From Corynebacterium confusum (GTDB taxonomy: Bacteria > Actinomycetota > Actinomycetes > Mycobacteriales > Mycobacteriaceae), in assembly GCF_030408715.1 (NCBI RefSeq), contig NZ_CP047202.1, forward strand, positions 1,452,294 through 1,516,293: 64,000 nt of DNA, given 5' to 3'. Under the pieces are notes generated by a model. It was not told the origin of the DNA, did not search any database, and saw nothing but the letters and a program-made list of their open reading frames with translations. Position 1 is the first letter of the stretch. Each line of letters starts with the position of its first letter. This document shows, one piece after another, positions 26,229-35,416 of the stretch. The translations under genes were made by a program, and so were the position numbers.

Positions 26229-26247
26229 TTAGGTTTAGCAATCCTGT
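26229..26247. promoter_or_regulatory. Weak DtxR-box-like sequence upstream of dtxR
   Basis: TTAGGTTTAGCAATCCTGT matches 13 of 19 positions of the DtxR consensus, with a perfect first half TTAGGTT. It lies about 50 bp before the dtxR start, so autoregulation is conceivable, but the second half is poor. The rest of the 231-bp gap holds a TAGACT box near 26198. Confidence 0.35.
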
Positions 26248-26294
26248 GCTGCGAGAGAGAATCCACTCCCGGAATCAGAAAGGTGCCAGCCCAC

Positions 26295-26975
26295 GTGAGG
26301 GACCTAGTCGATACCACCGAAATGTATCTGCGAACCATCTACGAGCTCGAGGAAGAGGGCATTACCCCACTGCGCGCCCGCATCGCGGAGCGGCTCGAGC
26401 AGTCCGGCCCGACGGTCTCGCAGACCGTGGCACGCATGGAGCGCGATGGTCTTTTGCATGTGCGCACCGACCGGAGCCTGGATCTGACCCCGAGCGGCCG
26501 TGAGCTGGCCACCGCCGTGATGCGCAAGCACCGCCTGGCCGAGCGGCTGCTGACCGACGTGTTGGGCCTGGACATCCACCAGGTCCACGACGAGGCTTGC
26601 CGCTGGGAGCACGTCATGAGCGAGGACGTGGAGCGCCGCGTCGTCGCCGTACTGGATGATCCGGCGCGCTCCCCCTTCGGTAACCCGATCCCGGGCCTGG
26701 CCCAGCTGGGCACCAACGTGCCGGAGCAGTCGGAGGGCACGCGTGCGATCGATCTGCCGGAGGGCAAGGAGGTCACCGGTACCGTCAGCCAGATTAATGA
26801 GATCCTGCAGGTCGATCACCAGCACTTCCGGGAGCTGCACGATGCCGGGATCGCCGTCGGCGCCGAAGTCACCGCCCTCAACAACGATGGCGCCATTACC
26901 CTGACCACTAAGTCCGGGCACGGCGTCGAGCTACTCACCGACTTGGCCCACGCAGTGCGGATCGAGGAGTCTTAA
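26295..26975 (+). CDS. dtxR: Iron-dependent transcriptional repressor DtxR
   Basis: 226 residues, exactly the length of C. diphtheriae DtxR. The N-terminal winged helix ([20 protein letters not shown]) binds DNA, the central dimerisation and metal domain holds M10, C102, E105 and H106 ([17 protein letters not shown]), and a C-terminal SH3-like domain follows (residues about 148-226). With Fe2+ it represses iron uptake genes. I chose GTG 26295 ([11 protein letters not shown]), which gives the family numbering, over an upstream GTG at 26283. galE starts 5 bp after the stop. Confidence 0.97.
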   Translation: MRDLVDTTEMYLRTIYELEEEGITPLRARIAERLEQSGPTVSQTVARMERDGLLHVRTDRSLDLTPSGRELATAVMRKHRLAERLLTDVLGLDIHQVHDEACRWEHVMSEDVERRVVAVLDDPARSPFGNPIPGLAQLGTNVPEQSEGTRAIDLPEGKEVTGTVSQINEILQVDHQHFRELHDAGIAVGAEVTALNNDGAITLTTKSGHGVELLTDLAHAVRIEES

Positions 26976-26980
26976 ACCCC

Positions 26981-27967
26981 ATGAAGCTTCTGGTTACCGG
27001 CGGCGCCGGGTACGTCGGCAGCGTGTGCGCTGCGGTTCTTATCGAGCGCGGCCACGACGTGACGATTATTGATGATTTTTCCACGGGCAACCGCGAGGCC
27101 ATCCCGGCGCAGGCGCGCCTGGTCGAGGGCCGCGTCGACGAGCTGGCCCAGTCCGTGCTTTCCGAGGGCGGCTTCGACGGCGTGGTCCACTTCGCCGCGC
27201 GCTCCTTGGTCGGCGAGTCCGTCGAGATCCCGAACGAGTACTGGCACGACAACGTCGGTACCGCCCTGGCCCTGCTGGACGCCATGCGGGGCAACGGCGT
27301 CAAAAACCTCGTCTTCTCCTCCACGGCAGCCACCTACGGCGAACCGGACCAGGTACCGATTACCGAGGACGCGCCGACGGCTCCCACCAACCCTTACGGG
27401 GCGACCAAGCTGTCCATCGACTACATGATCACCTCCTACGCGAAGGCCTTTGACCTGGCGGCGACCTCCCTGCGCTATTTCAACGTGGCCGGCGCCTACG
27501 GCTCCATCGGGGAAAATCGTGCGGTGGAAACCCACCTCATCCCCATCATCCTGCAGGTGGCCCTGGGGCACCGCGACAAGATCTTCATCTTCGGCAACGA
27601 CTGGGACACCAAGGACGGCACCGCGGTCCGCGACTATATCCATATCCGCGACCTAGCCGACGCGCACGTGTTGGCGCTGGAGAGCAACAAGCTGGGCCGC
27701 CACCGGATCTACAACCTGGGCTCCGGCGACGGCTACTCCGTTAAGGAGGTCATCGCCGCCTGCCGTAAGGTCACCGGCCACCCGATCCCGGCCGAGGACG
27801 CCCCGCGGCGCGCCGGCGATCCGGCGGTGCTCATCGCCTCCTCCGAGAAGATCAAGGAGGAGCTGGGCTGGAACCCGACGCGCACGGAATTAGACACCAT
27901 CGTCTCGGACGCGTGGGAGTTCACTCGCCAGCTCGGCGACAAGGCGCACTCGGCCCGGCGCGCGTAA
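26981..27967 (+). CDS. galE: UDP-glucose 4-epimerase
   Basis: 328 residues, extended short-chain dehydrogenase family. The NAD-binding motif GGAGYVGS is at residues 7-14. The catalytic residues lie in SSTAATYG and in [11 protein letters not shown] (YxxxK). It interconverts UDP-glucose and UDP-galactose, the precursor of cell-wall galactan. It follows dtxR by 5 bp, a conserved corynebacterial pairing, so the two are probably cotranscribed. The DUF4192 gene is convergent with a 9-bp gap. Confidence 0.95.
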   Translation: MKLLVTGGAGYVGSVCAAVLIERGHDVTIIDDFSTGNREAIPAQARLVEGRVDELAQSVLSEGGFDGVVHFAARSLVGESVEIPNEYWHDNVGTALALLDAMRGNGVKNLVFSSTAATYGEPDQVPITEDAPTAPTNPYGATKLSIDYMITSYAKAFDLAATSLRYFNVAGAYGSIGENRAVETHLIPIILQVALGHRDKIFIFGNDWDTKDGTAVRDYIHIRDLADAHVLALESNKLGRHRIYNLGSGDGYSVKEVIAACRKVTGHPIPAEDAPRRAGDPAVLIASSEKIKEELGWNPTRTELDTIVSDAWEFTRQLGDKAHSARRA

Positions 27968-27976
27968 CCGCTAGGC

Positions 27977-29068
27977 CTAGGCAGCCCGCGGCTGGGGATC
28001 GCAGTGGCATGCCCCGTAGACGGCTGATAGCCGCGCCTTCTCCGAGCCCTGACGCACGCTATCGATGAGGGCCTCGTGCAGCCCGCAGCGGAACGCGCTG
28101 AGCAGCAGCCGCAGGAAGTTGTGCTCGGGGAATTCCTCGCGGCCTACCATCAGCGCCGTGCTGGCCTTGTAGTAGATGCTCATCTCGATTGAGCAGACTG
28201 CGTAGACGGCCAGCGCGTTGGCGCGAATGTTTCCGCTGAAGGTCTGCGCCAGCGCCAGCATGAGGGTGCAGGCGGCCGCAGGCTGGGTCAGGCAGCCGCC
28301 CAAGGCGACATCGCGGGCCTTGGTGCCACCCATCCACACGGCGGCGGTAAACAATAGATCGGCGTCCCCGGCGACGTCGCCGGGCCCGTCGATTTCGCTT
28401 AGGACCTCCGGGACGTCGCGGGCGATGGCTACAAGGTCGTAGCCGTAGGTGCGGTGGCCACAGCAGGCATCGTTAGCACAGGTGGTAGCCAGTCGGTTGA
28501 GGGCAGCGAGTTCCTCCGACTCCCCCAGGCGGTTACGGCGCTGGAAGGGCTCGAAGCATTCCTGCCGGTCGAGGGCGGGCAACTCGCCCTCGGCGATGCA
28601 GGCGCGCATGCTGTCGGAGTCCGTAATCGGCGCGACGCGGCCTTCCAGCCACGCGTCGCCGCCGGGGCCCTGGTGCAGTGCCGGGTCGGCAAAAAGCTCC
28701 TCGTAGGGCTGGCCGACCTGGATTTCTGGCACCATCCACAGGCCCTCCAGGTCGAGATAGCACTGGTCTGGTTCGGAAAGGAAGTCAATGAGTTCGGCCA
28801 GGTGGCGCTCCGGGCGGGTGCTGATGATGAACGCGAAGAAGAGGTGGTCGGGGTACTGGTCCAGCAGGGCGAGGCCTTCCTCCCAGCCCTCGTCGACGTC
28901 GTCGATGCTAATACGCAGGAGGGGTCCGGGAATATAGCTCTCGGGACAGTCGTGGGCGGGCTGGAAACTGACGATGACGAGGGATTCGGACGGGTAGAAA
29001 CCAAGGTTTCCGGGGATATCGGCAAGGATTTCGGCGGGCGTGTACGTGTGTGCTTGTGAAGTAGTCAT
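27977..29068 (-). CDS. DUF4192 domain-containing protein
   Basis: 363 residues, soluble. The N-terminal segment YTPAEILADIPGNLGFYPSE and LVIVSF is the hallmark of DUF4192, an actinobacterial family of unknown function. An interior region has clustered cysteines (CANDACCGHRTYG), and the C terminus is helical. I chose ATG 29068 (MTTSQAHTYTP), which matches the usual family start; an in-frame start at 29140 would add 24 unrelated residues. Confidence 0.85.
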   Translation of the reverse strand: MTTSQAHTYTPAEILADIPGNLGFYPSESLVIVSFQPAHDCPESYIPGPLLRISIDDVDEGWEEGLALLDQYPDHLFFAFIISTRPERHLAELIDFLSEPDQCYLDLEGLWMVPEIQVGQPYEELFADPALHQGPGGDAWLEGRVAPITDSDSMRACIAEGELPALDRQECFEPFQRRNRLGESEELAALNRLATTCANDACCGHRTYGYDLVAIARDVPEVLSEIDGPGDVAGDADLLFTAAVWMGGTKARDVALGGCLTQPAAACTLMLALAQTFSGNIRANALAVYAVCSIEMSIYYKASTALMVGREEFPEHNFLRLLLSAFRCGLHEALIDSVRQGSEKARLSAVYGACHCDPQPRAA

Positions 29069-29118
29069 GCTGTCATCATCGGCGGGATGCACGCCGAAAT
29101 CGAGCGCTGCCGTCCCGC

Positions 29119-29179
29119 GCCTGTGGATAACCCGCCTCATTTATATTCCACGTAATATATCGGCACGTTATCCACAGGC
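29119..29179. promoter_or_regulatory. Inverted pair of perfect DnaA boxes around an AT-rich core
   Basis: GCCTGTGGATAAC (29119-29131) and GTTATCCACAGGC (29167-29179) form a perfect 13-bp inverted repeat. Each arm contains the consensus DnaA box TTATCCACA (29122-29130 and 29168-29176). The 35 bp between include an AT-rich tract around 29137-29160. It lies in the divergent region of the DUF4192 and PAC2 genes; a TACAAT box follows at 29200-29205. Confidence 0.75.
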
Positions 29180-29287
29180 CGGGGCGCGCGGCGATGGTCT
29201 ACAATAGCTCCAATACGTTCCCGAAAAGGTTAAGGAATAAACCCGGCCGGGGAATCGTTGTTGCAGTTAAGAGAAGGAGGAAAAGAC

Positions 29288-30322
29288 ATGCCTGATGAAG
29301 ATCGCCGCATGTACGAACTGGAGTATCCTGCCCCAGTAGTCGACTCCGCGAATGACGACGGCAACGGCCCCACCCTCGTAGTGGCCATGGGCGGCTACGC
29401 GGACGCCGGCCAAGCGGTCGACGCCAGCGCCGCGCACCTGCTGGCCGCGCTCGACTCGCGGCCCGTGGCCGCGTTCAACAACGACGAACTCATTGATTAC
29501 CGCTCGCGGCGCCCCGCCGTAACCATCGACGCCGACAGCCCGATGGAAATCGAGCAGCTCGACCTGAGCATGCGCGTGGTGCGCGACACCCGTGACAAGC
29601 CCTTCCTGCTGCTGTCCGGCCCCGAGCCTGACCTGCGCTGGGAAGGCTTTACTAACGCGGTGGCGGACCTGGCCGACAAGTTCGACGTCTCGGACACCAT
29701 TTGCCTGTACGCTGCCCCGATGCCGGTGCCCCACACCCGCCCGCTGGTGATTACCGCCCACGGCAACTCGCGCCGCTTAAAGCAGCGGATGTTCAAGCTG
29801 GATTCGACCATGATGGTGCCGGGCTCGGCCCAGCTCTACCTGGAAAAGGAGCTGGCCGACCGCGGCCGCAAGGTCGCCGGCTTCACCGTCCACGTGCCCC
29901 ACTACCTGGCGTCCTCTCCGTACCCGCACGCCACGCTGCAGCTGTTAGAGTCCGTGGCCACTGCCGCGGACCTAGACTTGCCGCTCGGCAGCCTGGAGCA
30001 CGACGTGGAGCGCGTCAACCAGCAGCTGGCTGAGCAGGTCGAGGACTCCGACGAGGTCAACCAGGTCGTGCGCCAGCTCGAGGAGCAGTACGACTCCTTC
30101 CTCGAGCACTACCGCTACGAACACCCGCAGGCCGTGTTGCCAGGCGAGCAAAACATGCCCACCGGCGAGGAGATCAGCGAGGAATTCGAGCGCTTCCTCG
30201 CCTACCTCGATGACCAGGACCCCGAGGTCCGTCGGGCCATCGAGCGCAACATGAACCACGGCCGCGACGACGGGGATGTCGACTCCGGGACGGGTCCGGA
30301 AGATCGCAGCGACGAGAGCTAG
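29288..30322 (+). CDS. PAC2 family protein
   Basis: 344 residues. The N-terminal 230 residues match the PAC2 (proteasome assembly chaperone 2-like) family (LVVAMGGYADAGQAVD, then LRWEGFTNAVADLADKFDVS). The C-terminal part is acidic, with a helical, probably coiled-coil section (VNQQLAEQVEDSDEVNQVVR), ending in a Gly/Asp-rich tail. Corynebacteria lack a classical proteasome, so its role is unknown. GGAGG lies 6 bp before ATG 29288. The HelY-like helicase gene begins 54 bp downstream; the two may be cotranscribed. Confidence 0.85.
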   Translation: MPDEDRRMYELEYPAPVVDSANDDGNGPTLVVAMGGYADAGQAVDASAAHLLAALDSRPVAAFNNDELIDYRSRRPAVTIDADSPMEIEQLDLSMRVVRDTRDKPFLLLSGPEPDLRWEGFTNAVADLADKFDVSDTICLYAAPMPVPHTRPLVITAHGNSRRLKQRMFKLDSTMMVPGSAQLYLEKELADRGRKVAGFTVHVPHYLASSPYPHATLQLLESVATAADLDLPLGSLEHDVERVNQQLAEQVEDSDEVNQVVRQLEEQYDSFLEHYRYEHPQAVLPGEQNMPTGEEISEEFERFLAYLDDQDPEVRRAIERNMNHGRDDGDVDSGTGPEDRSDES

Positions 30323-30376
30323 GCGGGGCCCGCCCGGCGGCCCCGGCGGTGACGGCGATGGCCTAAAGTGGTAGGC

Positions 30377-32920
30377 GTGACTTTAACGCAAATGTTGCCC
30401 GACCTCGCCGAAGTACCGGAGTCGCTCGTTGACACCGCGATCTGGGACACGTTCACCGCGTGGACCACCGAGCGCGGGATTTCGCTGTACCCGGCCCAGG
30501 AGGAGGCATCGTTAGGCATCCTCGCCGGGGACAACGTCATCCTGGCCACTCCGACGGGTTCCGGCAAGTCCATGGTGGCCAACGCCGCGCACTTCATCGC
30601 CCTGGCTCGCGGGCAGCGCAGCTTCTACACCGCGCCGATCAAGGCCCTGGTGAGCGAGAAATTCTTCGCGTTGTGCGAAATCTTCGGCGCGGAAAACGTC
30701 GGCATGATGACCGGAGATGCCACCGTCAACGGCAACGCCCCCATCATCGCCGCCACCGCGGAAATCGTGGCTAATATCGCCCTGCGCGACGGGCGCGAGG
30801 CCAAAATCGACCAGGTAGTCATGGACGAGTTCCACTACTACTCAGACCCGCAGCGCGGCTGGGCCTGGCAGGTCCCGCTCCTAGAGCTGGATCGAGCCCA
30901 GTTTCTCCTGATGTCCGCCACCCTGGGTGACACCACCTGGCTGGAGAAGGATCTCACCGAGCGCACCGGCCGCACCACCGACCTCGTGGCGGGCTCGGAG
31001 CGCCCGGTCCCGCTGGATTTCAGCTACACCTTCCTGGCCGTCCACGACACCATCGAGGAGCTGCTAAGCGCCGGCAAGGCGCCCATCTACGTGGTGCACT
31101 TCTCCCAGCGCGAGGCAGCCGAGCGCGCGCAGGCACTGACCTCCCTCAAGGCAATGATTACACCGGAGGAAAAGGAGGCCATCGCCGGCGAGATTGGAAG
31201 TTTCCGCTTCACCACCACCTTCGGCAAGGACCTGTCGCGGCTGCTGCGCAAGGGGATCGGAATCCACCACGCCGGCATGCTGCCCAAGTACCGTCGCCTG
31301 GTGGAACGTCTCGCCCAGCGCGGCCTACTAAAAGTCATCTGCGGCACCGACACCCTGGGCGTGGGCATTAACGTGCCCATCCGCACGGTGCTGATGACGG
31401 GCCTGGCGAAGTTCGATGGCACGCGCCAGCGCATCCTGAAATCCCGCGAGTTCCACCAGATCGCCGGGCGCGCTGGCCGCGCCGGCTACGACACGGAGGG
31501 CACCGTCGTGGTCGAGGCGCCCGAGCACGAGATCGAAAACGCCAAGGCCCGCCGCCGCGTGGGCGACGACCCGAAGCGGCTGAAGAAGCTGCGCAAGAAG
31601 GCCCCGCGCGACGGCGAGGTCTCCTGGTCGGAAAAGACCTTCGAGCGGCTGACCCACGCCGAGCCGGAGCAGCTGACCTCGCAGTTCCGCATGTCGAACT
31701 CTATGCTTCTCAACGTCCTGGCCCGGCACGGCAACGGCTACGAGCACCTCAAGCGCCTGCTGCGGACCAACCACGACACCCGCGCCCAGCAAAACCAGCA
31801 CATTCTAACCGCGCTGGACCTGTTCAAGGGGTTGCTCAACGCCGGCGTGGTCCAAAAGTCGACCAAGGGCCTGGACATCTACGGCCGGCCCTACCACCTA
31901 GTGCGCGAGCTGCCCCGGGACTTCGCGCTGAACCAGCCGCTCTCCCCCTTCGCGCTGGCAGCGCTAACGCTGCTGGATCCCGAATCCGAGACCTTCACCC
32001 TAGACATCATCTCCTGTTTCGAGACCATCCTGGACGATCCCCGGCAGGTGCTCCAGGCTCAGCAGAAGGCCCGCCGCGGCGAGGAGATCGCGGCGCTGAA
32101 GGCCGAGGGCGTCGACTACACCGAGCGTATGGCCATCGTCGAGGACATCACCTGGCCGAAGCCCCTCGAAGAGCTGCTCGACCAGGCCTTCGAGTCCTTC
32201 TGCGAGGGCAACCCGTGGGCCAAGGAATTCGATATCGCTCCGAAGTCGGTCCTTCGCGAGATGGTCGAGAAGGCCATGACGTTCTCCGACCTGGTCGCCA
32301 CCTACGGGCTGGCCCGTTCCGAGGGCGTTATCCTGCGCTACCTGACCGACTGCTGGCGCACGCTCAAGCAGTCGGTGCCGCAGGAGTACATGACCGAGCA
32401 ACTCGCGGACATCCTGGAATGGTTGGGCGAGCTCATCCGCCAGGTCGATAGCTCCCTGGTGGACGAGTGGGCGCAGATGGCCGGCGAGGACTCCCCCGTC
32501 GACCAGGCCACGGTGGACCGGGAACTGGCCTTTGGCGTCGAGGACCCGACCGCGCTGACGTCCAATAAGCGGGCGTTTACCATCATGGTGCGCAACTACT
32601 TCTTCCGCCTGGTCCAGCTGTTTGCCTTCGAGAAGGAAGACCGCCTGGCCGAGCTCCTGGACTATCTGGACGAGGTGCCCGACTTCGGCGCGGCGCTGGA
32701 CGATTACTTCGACGAATACGCCGACATCGACTCCGGCCCCGCCGCCCGCGGACCAGAATATTTCCGCCTGGCAGAAACCCGCCCGCGCGCGTGGACGGTG
32801 CGCCAGATCATCAAGGACCCAGACGGCGACAACGCCTACGCGCTCGTCGGCACCGTCGACCTGGACGCCTCCGACGAGGCCGGCGAGGTCCGCCTGTCCG
32901 ATCTGCGCGTCGACTACTAA
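30377..32920 (+). CDS. DEAD/DEAH-box RNA helicase, HelY/Mtr4-like
   Basis: 847 residues. Motifs: Walker A ATPTGSGKS, motif II VMDEFHYYSD (DEFH rather than DEVH), motif III LMSATLGD, motif IV-V HHAGMLPKYRR and GTDTLGVGINVP, motif VI QIAGRAGRAGYD. The long helical C terminus fits the Ski2/Mtr4-like family with a DUF3516-type end, as in HelY. Such enzymes unwind RNA for decay or processing. I chose GTG 30377 (TLTQMLPDL), but GTG 30368 is equally in frame. It ends 35 bp before a bidirectional terminator shared with ahpD. Confidence 0.87.
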   Translation: MTLTQMLPDLAEVPESLVDTAIWDTFTAWTTERGISLYPAQEEASLGILAGDNVILATPTGSGKSMVANAAHFIALARGQRSFYTAPIKALVSEKFFALCEIFGAENVGMMTGDATVNGNAPIIAATAEIVANIALRDGREAKIDQVVMDEFHYYSDPQRGWAWQVPLLELDRAQFLLMSATLGDTTWLEKDLTERTGRTTDLVAGSERPVPLDFSYTFLAVHDTIEELLSAGKAPIYVVHFSQREAAERAQALTSLKAMITPEEKEAIAGEIGSFRFTTTFGKDLSRLLRKGIGIHHAGMLPKYRRLVERLAQRGLLKVICGTDTLGVGINVPIRTVLMTGLAKFDGTRQRILKSREFHQIAGRAGRAGYDTEGTVVVEAPEHEIENAKARRRVGDDPKRLKKLRKKAPRDGEVSWSEKTFERLTHAEPEQLTSQFRMSNSMLLNVLARHGNGYEHLKRLLRTNHDTRAQQNQHILTALDLFKGLLNAGVVQKSTKGLDIYGRPYHLVRELPRDFALNQPLSPFALAALTLLDPESETFTLDIISCFETILDDPRQVLQAQQKARRGEEIAALKAEGVDYTERMAIVEDITWPKPLEELLDQAFESFCEGNPWAKEFDIAPKSVLREMVEKAMTFSDLVATYGLARSEGVILRYLTDCWRTLKQSVPQEYMTEQLADILEWLGELIRQVDSSLVDEWAQMAGEDSPVDQATVDRELAFGVEDPTALTSNKRAFTIMVRNYFFRLVQLFAFEKEDRLAELLDYLDEVPDFGAALDDYFDEYADIDSGPAARGPEYFRLAETRPRAWTVRQIIKDPDGDNAYALVGTVDLDASDEAGEVRLSDLRVDY

Positions 32921-32954
32921 CGGCTTAGGGCGCCTTCCCCCTTGGGACGCGAAA

Positions 32955-33000
32955 ACACCCGCCCGGGCTCAGTTGCGAGCCTTAGGGCGGGTGTCTGTTT
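32955..33000. terminator. Bidirectional terminator between the HelY-like gene and ahpD
   Basis: ACACCCGCCC (32955-32964) pairs with GGGCGGGTGT (32985-32994), with inner GGCTC/GAGCC extending the stem. CTGTTTTAAA follows on the right and TTTTCGC, read leftward, on the left. Confidence 0.9.
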
Positions 33001-33018
33001 TAAAGCGCGGCGCTAAAT

Positions 33019-33543
33019 TTAGCGAGCGGCTTCAATCTGGACGGTCTGGGCGACAGCCTGAACGACGGCGCCAACCTTGACGGCCTCCCAGATCTGCTCC
33101 TTGGTCAGGCCGGCTTCCTGCAGCTCGTGCGCGTGGGCGGCCAGGCAGTGCTCGCAGCCATTGATGGCGGAGACCACGGTGTTCCACAGCTCGAAGTTAG
33201 CCTTCTCCACACCCGGCTTGGAGATGATGTTCATGCGCAGGCCGAACTTGAGCTGAGCGTAGTCGTCACCGAGCCAGCCCTTGGCGCGGTAGGCAACGTT
33301 GTTCATCGCCATGACGGTGGCGGCACCCAGGGCAGCCTCGACGGCCTCGTCGGACAGGTGCTCCTTGGCCTCTTCCATGATCTCGGACAGGACGGTGTCG
33401 TTGCGGGTAGCGGCGGCGGCGGCCAGCAGGGAGCCCCAGAGCTGCTCCTCGTTGAGCTCGGTGCTGCGGGTCAGGGTGCCCAGGTTCAGCTTCTGGTCCT
33501 TGGCGTACTCGGGCATGGAGCTCTTCAGGTTATCAATAGACAA
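33019..33543 (-). CDS. ahpD: Alkyl hydroperoxide reductase AhpD
   Basis: 174 residues. Active-site C130 and C133 ([10 protein letters not shown]) with E118 and H137 coincide exactly with the numbering of M. tuberculosis AhpD. It passes electrons from the lipoamide system to AhpC. Start ATG 33543 with GGAG upstream. It follows ahpC on the same strand after a 97-bp gap with a hairpin, so it is expressed partly by read-through from ahpC. Confidence 0.96.
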   Translation of the reverse strand: MSIDNLKSSMPEYAKDQKLNLGTLTRSTELNEEQLWGSLLAAAAATRNDTVLSEIMEEAKEHLSDEAVEAALGAATVMAMNNVAYRAKGWLGDDYAQLKFGLRMNIISKPGVEKANFELWNTVVSAINGCEHCLAAHAHELQEAGLTKEQIWEAVKVGAVVQAVAQTVQIEAAR

Positions 33544-33591
33544 GACTATTCTCCTTCTAGTTTTTGATAAGTATATTTCAACGGGATTGAA

Positions 33592-33626
33592 ACAAAGACC
33601 CCGCCGGAGCGGACTTCGACGGGGTC
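33592..33626 (-). terminator. Terminator or attenuating hairpin after ahpC
   Basis: GACCCCG (33597-33603) pairs with CGGGGTC (33620-33626). Leftward the stem is followed by TTTGTTTC. It lies between ahpC and ahpD and may set their expression ratio. Confidence 0.75.
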
Positions 33627-33640
33627 CATGGCTTGAATCT

Positions 33641-34237
33641 TTACTTCAGGGATTCCTGAACGACGTCCATCTTGTTGATGTTCTTGGTCGGGTCGTTAGC
33701 TTCCCAGTTGCAAGCGCAGACCTCTTCGGACTGCAGGGCGTCGAGCACACGCAGGACCTCGTCCACGTTGCGGCCCACAGCGTCCGGGGTGACGGACACG
33801 AACTGGATAATGCCGTCCGGGTCGATAATGAAGGTGGCGCGGTCGGCGACTCCGTCAGCGTTCTCGACACCCAGCGCACGGATCAGGTCGTGGCGAACGT
33901 CGGAGAACATCGGGAACGGAACGGACTTCAGGTCCGGGTGGGTGGCGCGCCAGTTGAAGTGAGCAAACTCGTTGTCGGTGGAGCCGCCCAGCACCTGGGT
34001 GTCACGGTCCTGGAACTCTTCGTCCAGCTTGCCGAATGCCGCAATCTCGGTTGGGCAGACGAAGGTGAAGTCCTTCGGGTAGAAGAAGACGATCTTCCAC
34101 TTGCCTTCGTACTTATCCAGCGAAACCTGCTCGAAGTAGTCCTCCGGCTGCTGGGCGTTCACGTCGTGCAGGTCGCCACCGGTGAGCGCGGTCAGATTGA
34201 ACTCCGGGAACTTTTCCCCAACGGTCAAAATAGGCAT
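33641..34237 (-). CDS. ahpC: Alkyl hydroperoxide reductase AhpC (peroxiredoxin)
   Basis: 198 residues. Peroxidatic C61 in [10 protein letters not shown], and resolving cysteines in [12 protein letters not shown] near residue 173-176, three in all as in mycobacterial AhpC. It reduces hydrogen peroxide and organic peroxides with AhpD. I chose ATG 34237 ([13 protein letters not shown], the usual start); ATG 34249 has no spacing to the ribosome site AAAGGAG. Divergent from oxyR, whose product is the likely regulator. Confidence 0.96.
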   Translation of the reverse strand: MPILTVGEKFPEFNLTALTGGDLHDVNAQQPEDYFEQVSLDKYEGKWKIVFFYPKDFTFVCPTEIAAFGKLDEEFQDRDTQVLGGSTDNEFAHFNWRATHPDLKSVPFPMFSDVRHDLIRALGVENADGVADRATFIIDPDGIIQFVSVTPDAVGRNVDEVLRVLDALQSEEVCACNWEANDPTKNINKMDVVQESLK

Positions 34238-34315
34238 TGTTGACAACATCTCCTTTAATGAGGTTGCTTGGTCCAGATTTGTGGTCTGCGGCCGCCTTAG
34301 CGGCCAACGACTTCC

Positions 34316-34344
34316 ATTATGCCTATCAATTTCTAGAACGTCAA
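34316..34344 (-). promoter_or_regulatory. ahpC promoter, within the oxyR-ahpC divergent region
   Basis: Leftward, TTGACG (34339-34344), a 17-bp spacer and CATAAT (34316-34321) form a near-consensus sigma-A promoter. Start would be near 34309, leaving a 72-nt leader. The spacer and flanks contain repeated CTAT/ATAG motifs (34323, 34344, 34353, 34357 regions) suited to OxyR binding. Confidence 0.75.
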
Positions 34345-34367
34345 TAGACCTGCCTATCTATTAATGA

Positions 34368-34373
34368 TATAAT
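34368..34373 (+). promoter_or_regulatory. oxyR -10 element TATAAT, probable leaderless start
   Basis: TATAAT ends 7 bp before ATG 34381, so transcription should begin at or next to the start codon. There is no ribosome site in front of that ATG, which agrees with a leaderless mRNA. Confidence 0.65.
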
Positions 34374-34380
34374 GATAAGT

Positions 34381-35334
34381 ATGCATAATAAAGAGTACCG
34401 TCCCACCCTCGCTCAGCTGCGCACATTCGTCACCATCGCCGAAAATAAACACTTCGGCACGGCCGCCCAAAAGCTACAAATCTCCCAGCCTTCCCTGTCC
34501 CAGGCGCTGGTCGCTTTGGAGCAAGGCCTCGACATCCAACTGATTGAACGCTCCACCCGCCGAGTCATCGTCACCGCCGCCGGCGAAAAGCTGCTGCCCT
34601 ACGCCAAGGCCACCCTGGAAGCCGCCAACGCCTTCTTCGCCCACGCGCGCGGCGCGCACGGCGACCTGTCCGGGCCACTGACCATCGGTGCCATACCGAC
34701 CGTGGCCCCGTACATCCTCCCGGATCTGCTCAAGAACCTGCACAGCAAGTTCGAGGATATGGAGCCCCGCATCGTCGAGGAGCAGACCGAGCATCTGCTC
34801 CAGCGCCTGCGCGACGGCCAGCTGGACCTAGCCATCATCGCCCTGCCGTCGGAGGCCTCCGGGCTGGTCGAGGTCCCCCTCTACACCGAGGACTTCGCCG
34901 TGGTCGTCCCCAGCGACCACCCGCTGGCCGGCCGCAACGACCTGAAGCTCGAGGACCTGGATTCCCTGGATCTGCTGCTCCTCGACGACGGCCACTGCCT
35001 GCGCGACCAGATCATGGACCTGTGCCGCAAGGCGAAGATCAACCCATCGGAGGCCACCAACTCGGTGACCCGAGCATCGTCGCTGACCACCATTGTCCAG
35101 CTGGTCATCGCGGGCCTGGGCGCCACCCTGGTGCCGGATTCGGCCCTGGCCGCGGAAGCTAACCACCCGGATCTGGGCATCGCCCGCTTTGATGATTCCG
35201 TGACCGCCCAGCGCCAGATCGGCCTGGTCTTCCGCAACTCCGCCGCCCGTGCCGAAGAGTTCCGCGAGTTCGGCGAGACCGTCAAGGACGCCCACGACAA
35301 GGCCCTGGCCCGTTCCCGCGAGTCCATCCAGTAA
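34381..35334 (+). CDS. oxyR: Hydrogen-peroxide sensing regulator OxyR (LysR family)
   Basis: 317 residues. The N-terminal LysR winged helix (FGTAAQKLQISQPSLSQALV) is followed by a substrate-like domain with C206 and C215 (DDGHCLRDQIMDLCRKA), the redox pair typical of OxyR. In C. glutamicum OxyR represses catalase and other peroxide genes under unstressed conditions. It probably controls the divergent ahpC. I chose ATG 34381 because the -10 box precedes it at leaderless distance; ATG 34372 overlaps that box. Confidence 0.94.
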   Translation: MHNKEYRPTLAQLRTFVTIAENKHFGTAAQKLQISQPSLSQALVALEQGLDIQLIERSTRRVIVTAAGEKLLPYAKATLEAANAFFAHARGAHGDLSGPLTIGAIPTVAPYILPDLLKNLHSKFEDMEPRIVEEQTEHLLQRLRDGQLDLAIIALPSEASGLVEVPLYTEDFAVVVPSDHPLAGRNDLKLEDLDSLDLLLLDDGHCLRDQIMDLCRKAKINPSEATNSVTRASSLTTIVQLVIAGLGATLVPDSALAAEANHPDLGIARFDDSVTAQRQIGLVFRNSAARAEEFREFGETVKDAHDKALARSRESIQ

Positions 35335-35353
35335 GTCCAAGCGCCACAAACAC

Positions 35354-35400
35354 TTCGCCCCGCCGCGGGGCACAACCACGTGCTCCGGGCGGGGTGAAAA
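35354..35400. terminator. Bidirectional terminator between oxyR and the facing membrane gene
   Basis: TTCGCCCCGCC (35354-35364) pairs with GGGCGGGGTGAA (35387-35398) with an inner GGGGCAC/GTGCTCC section. AAAACTTTAG follows on the right. Confidence 0.8.
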
Positions 35401-35416
35401 CTTTAGTGAGCCGCTT

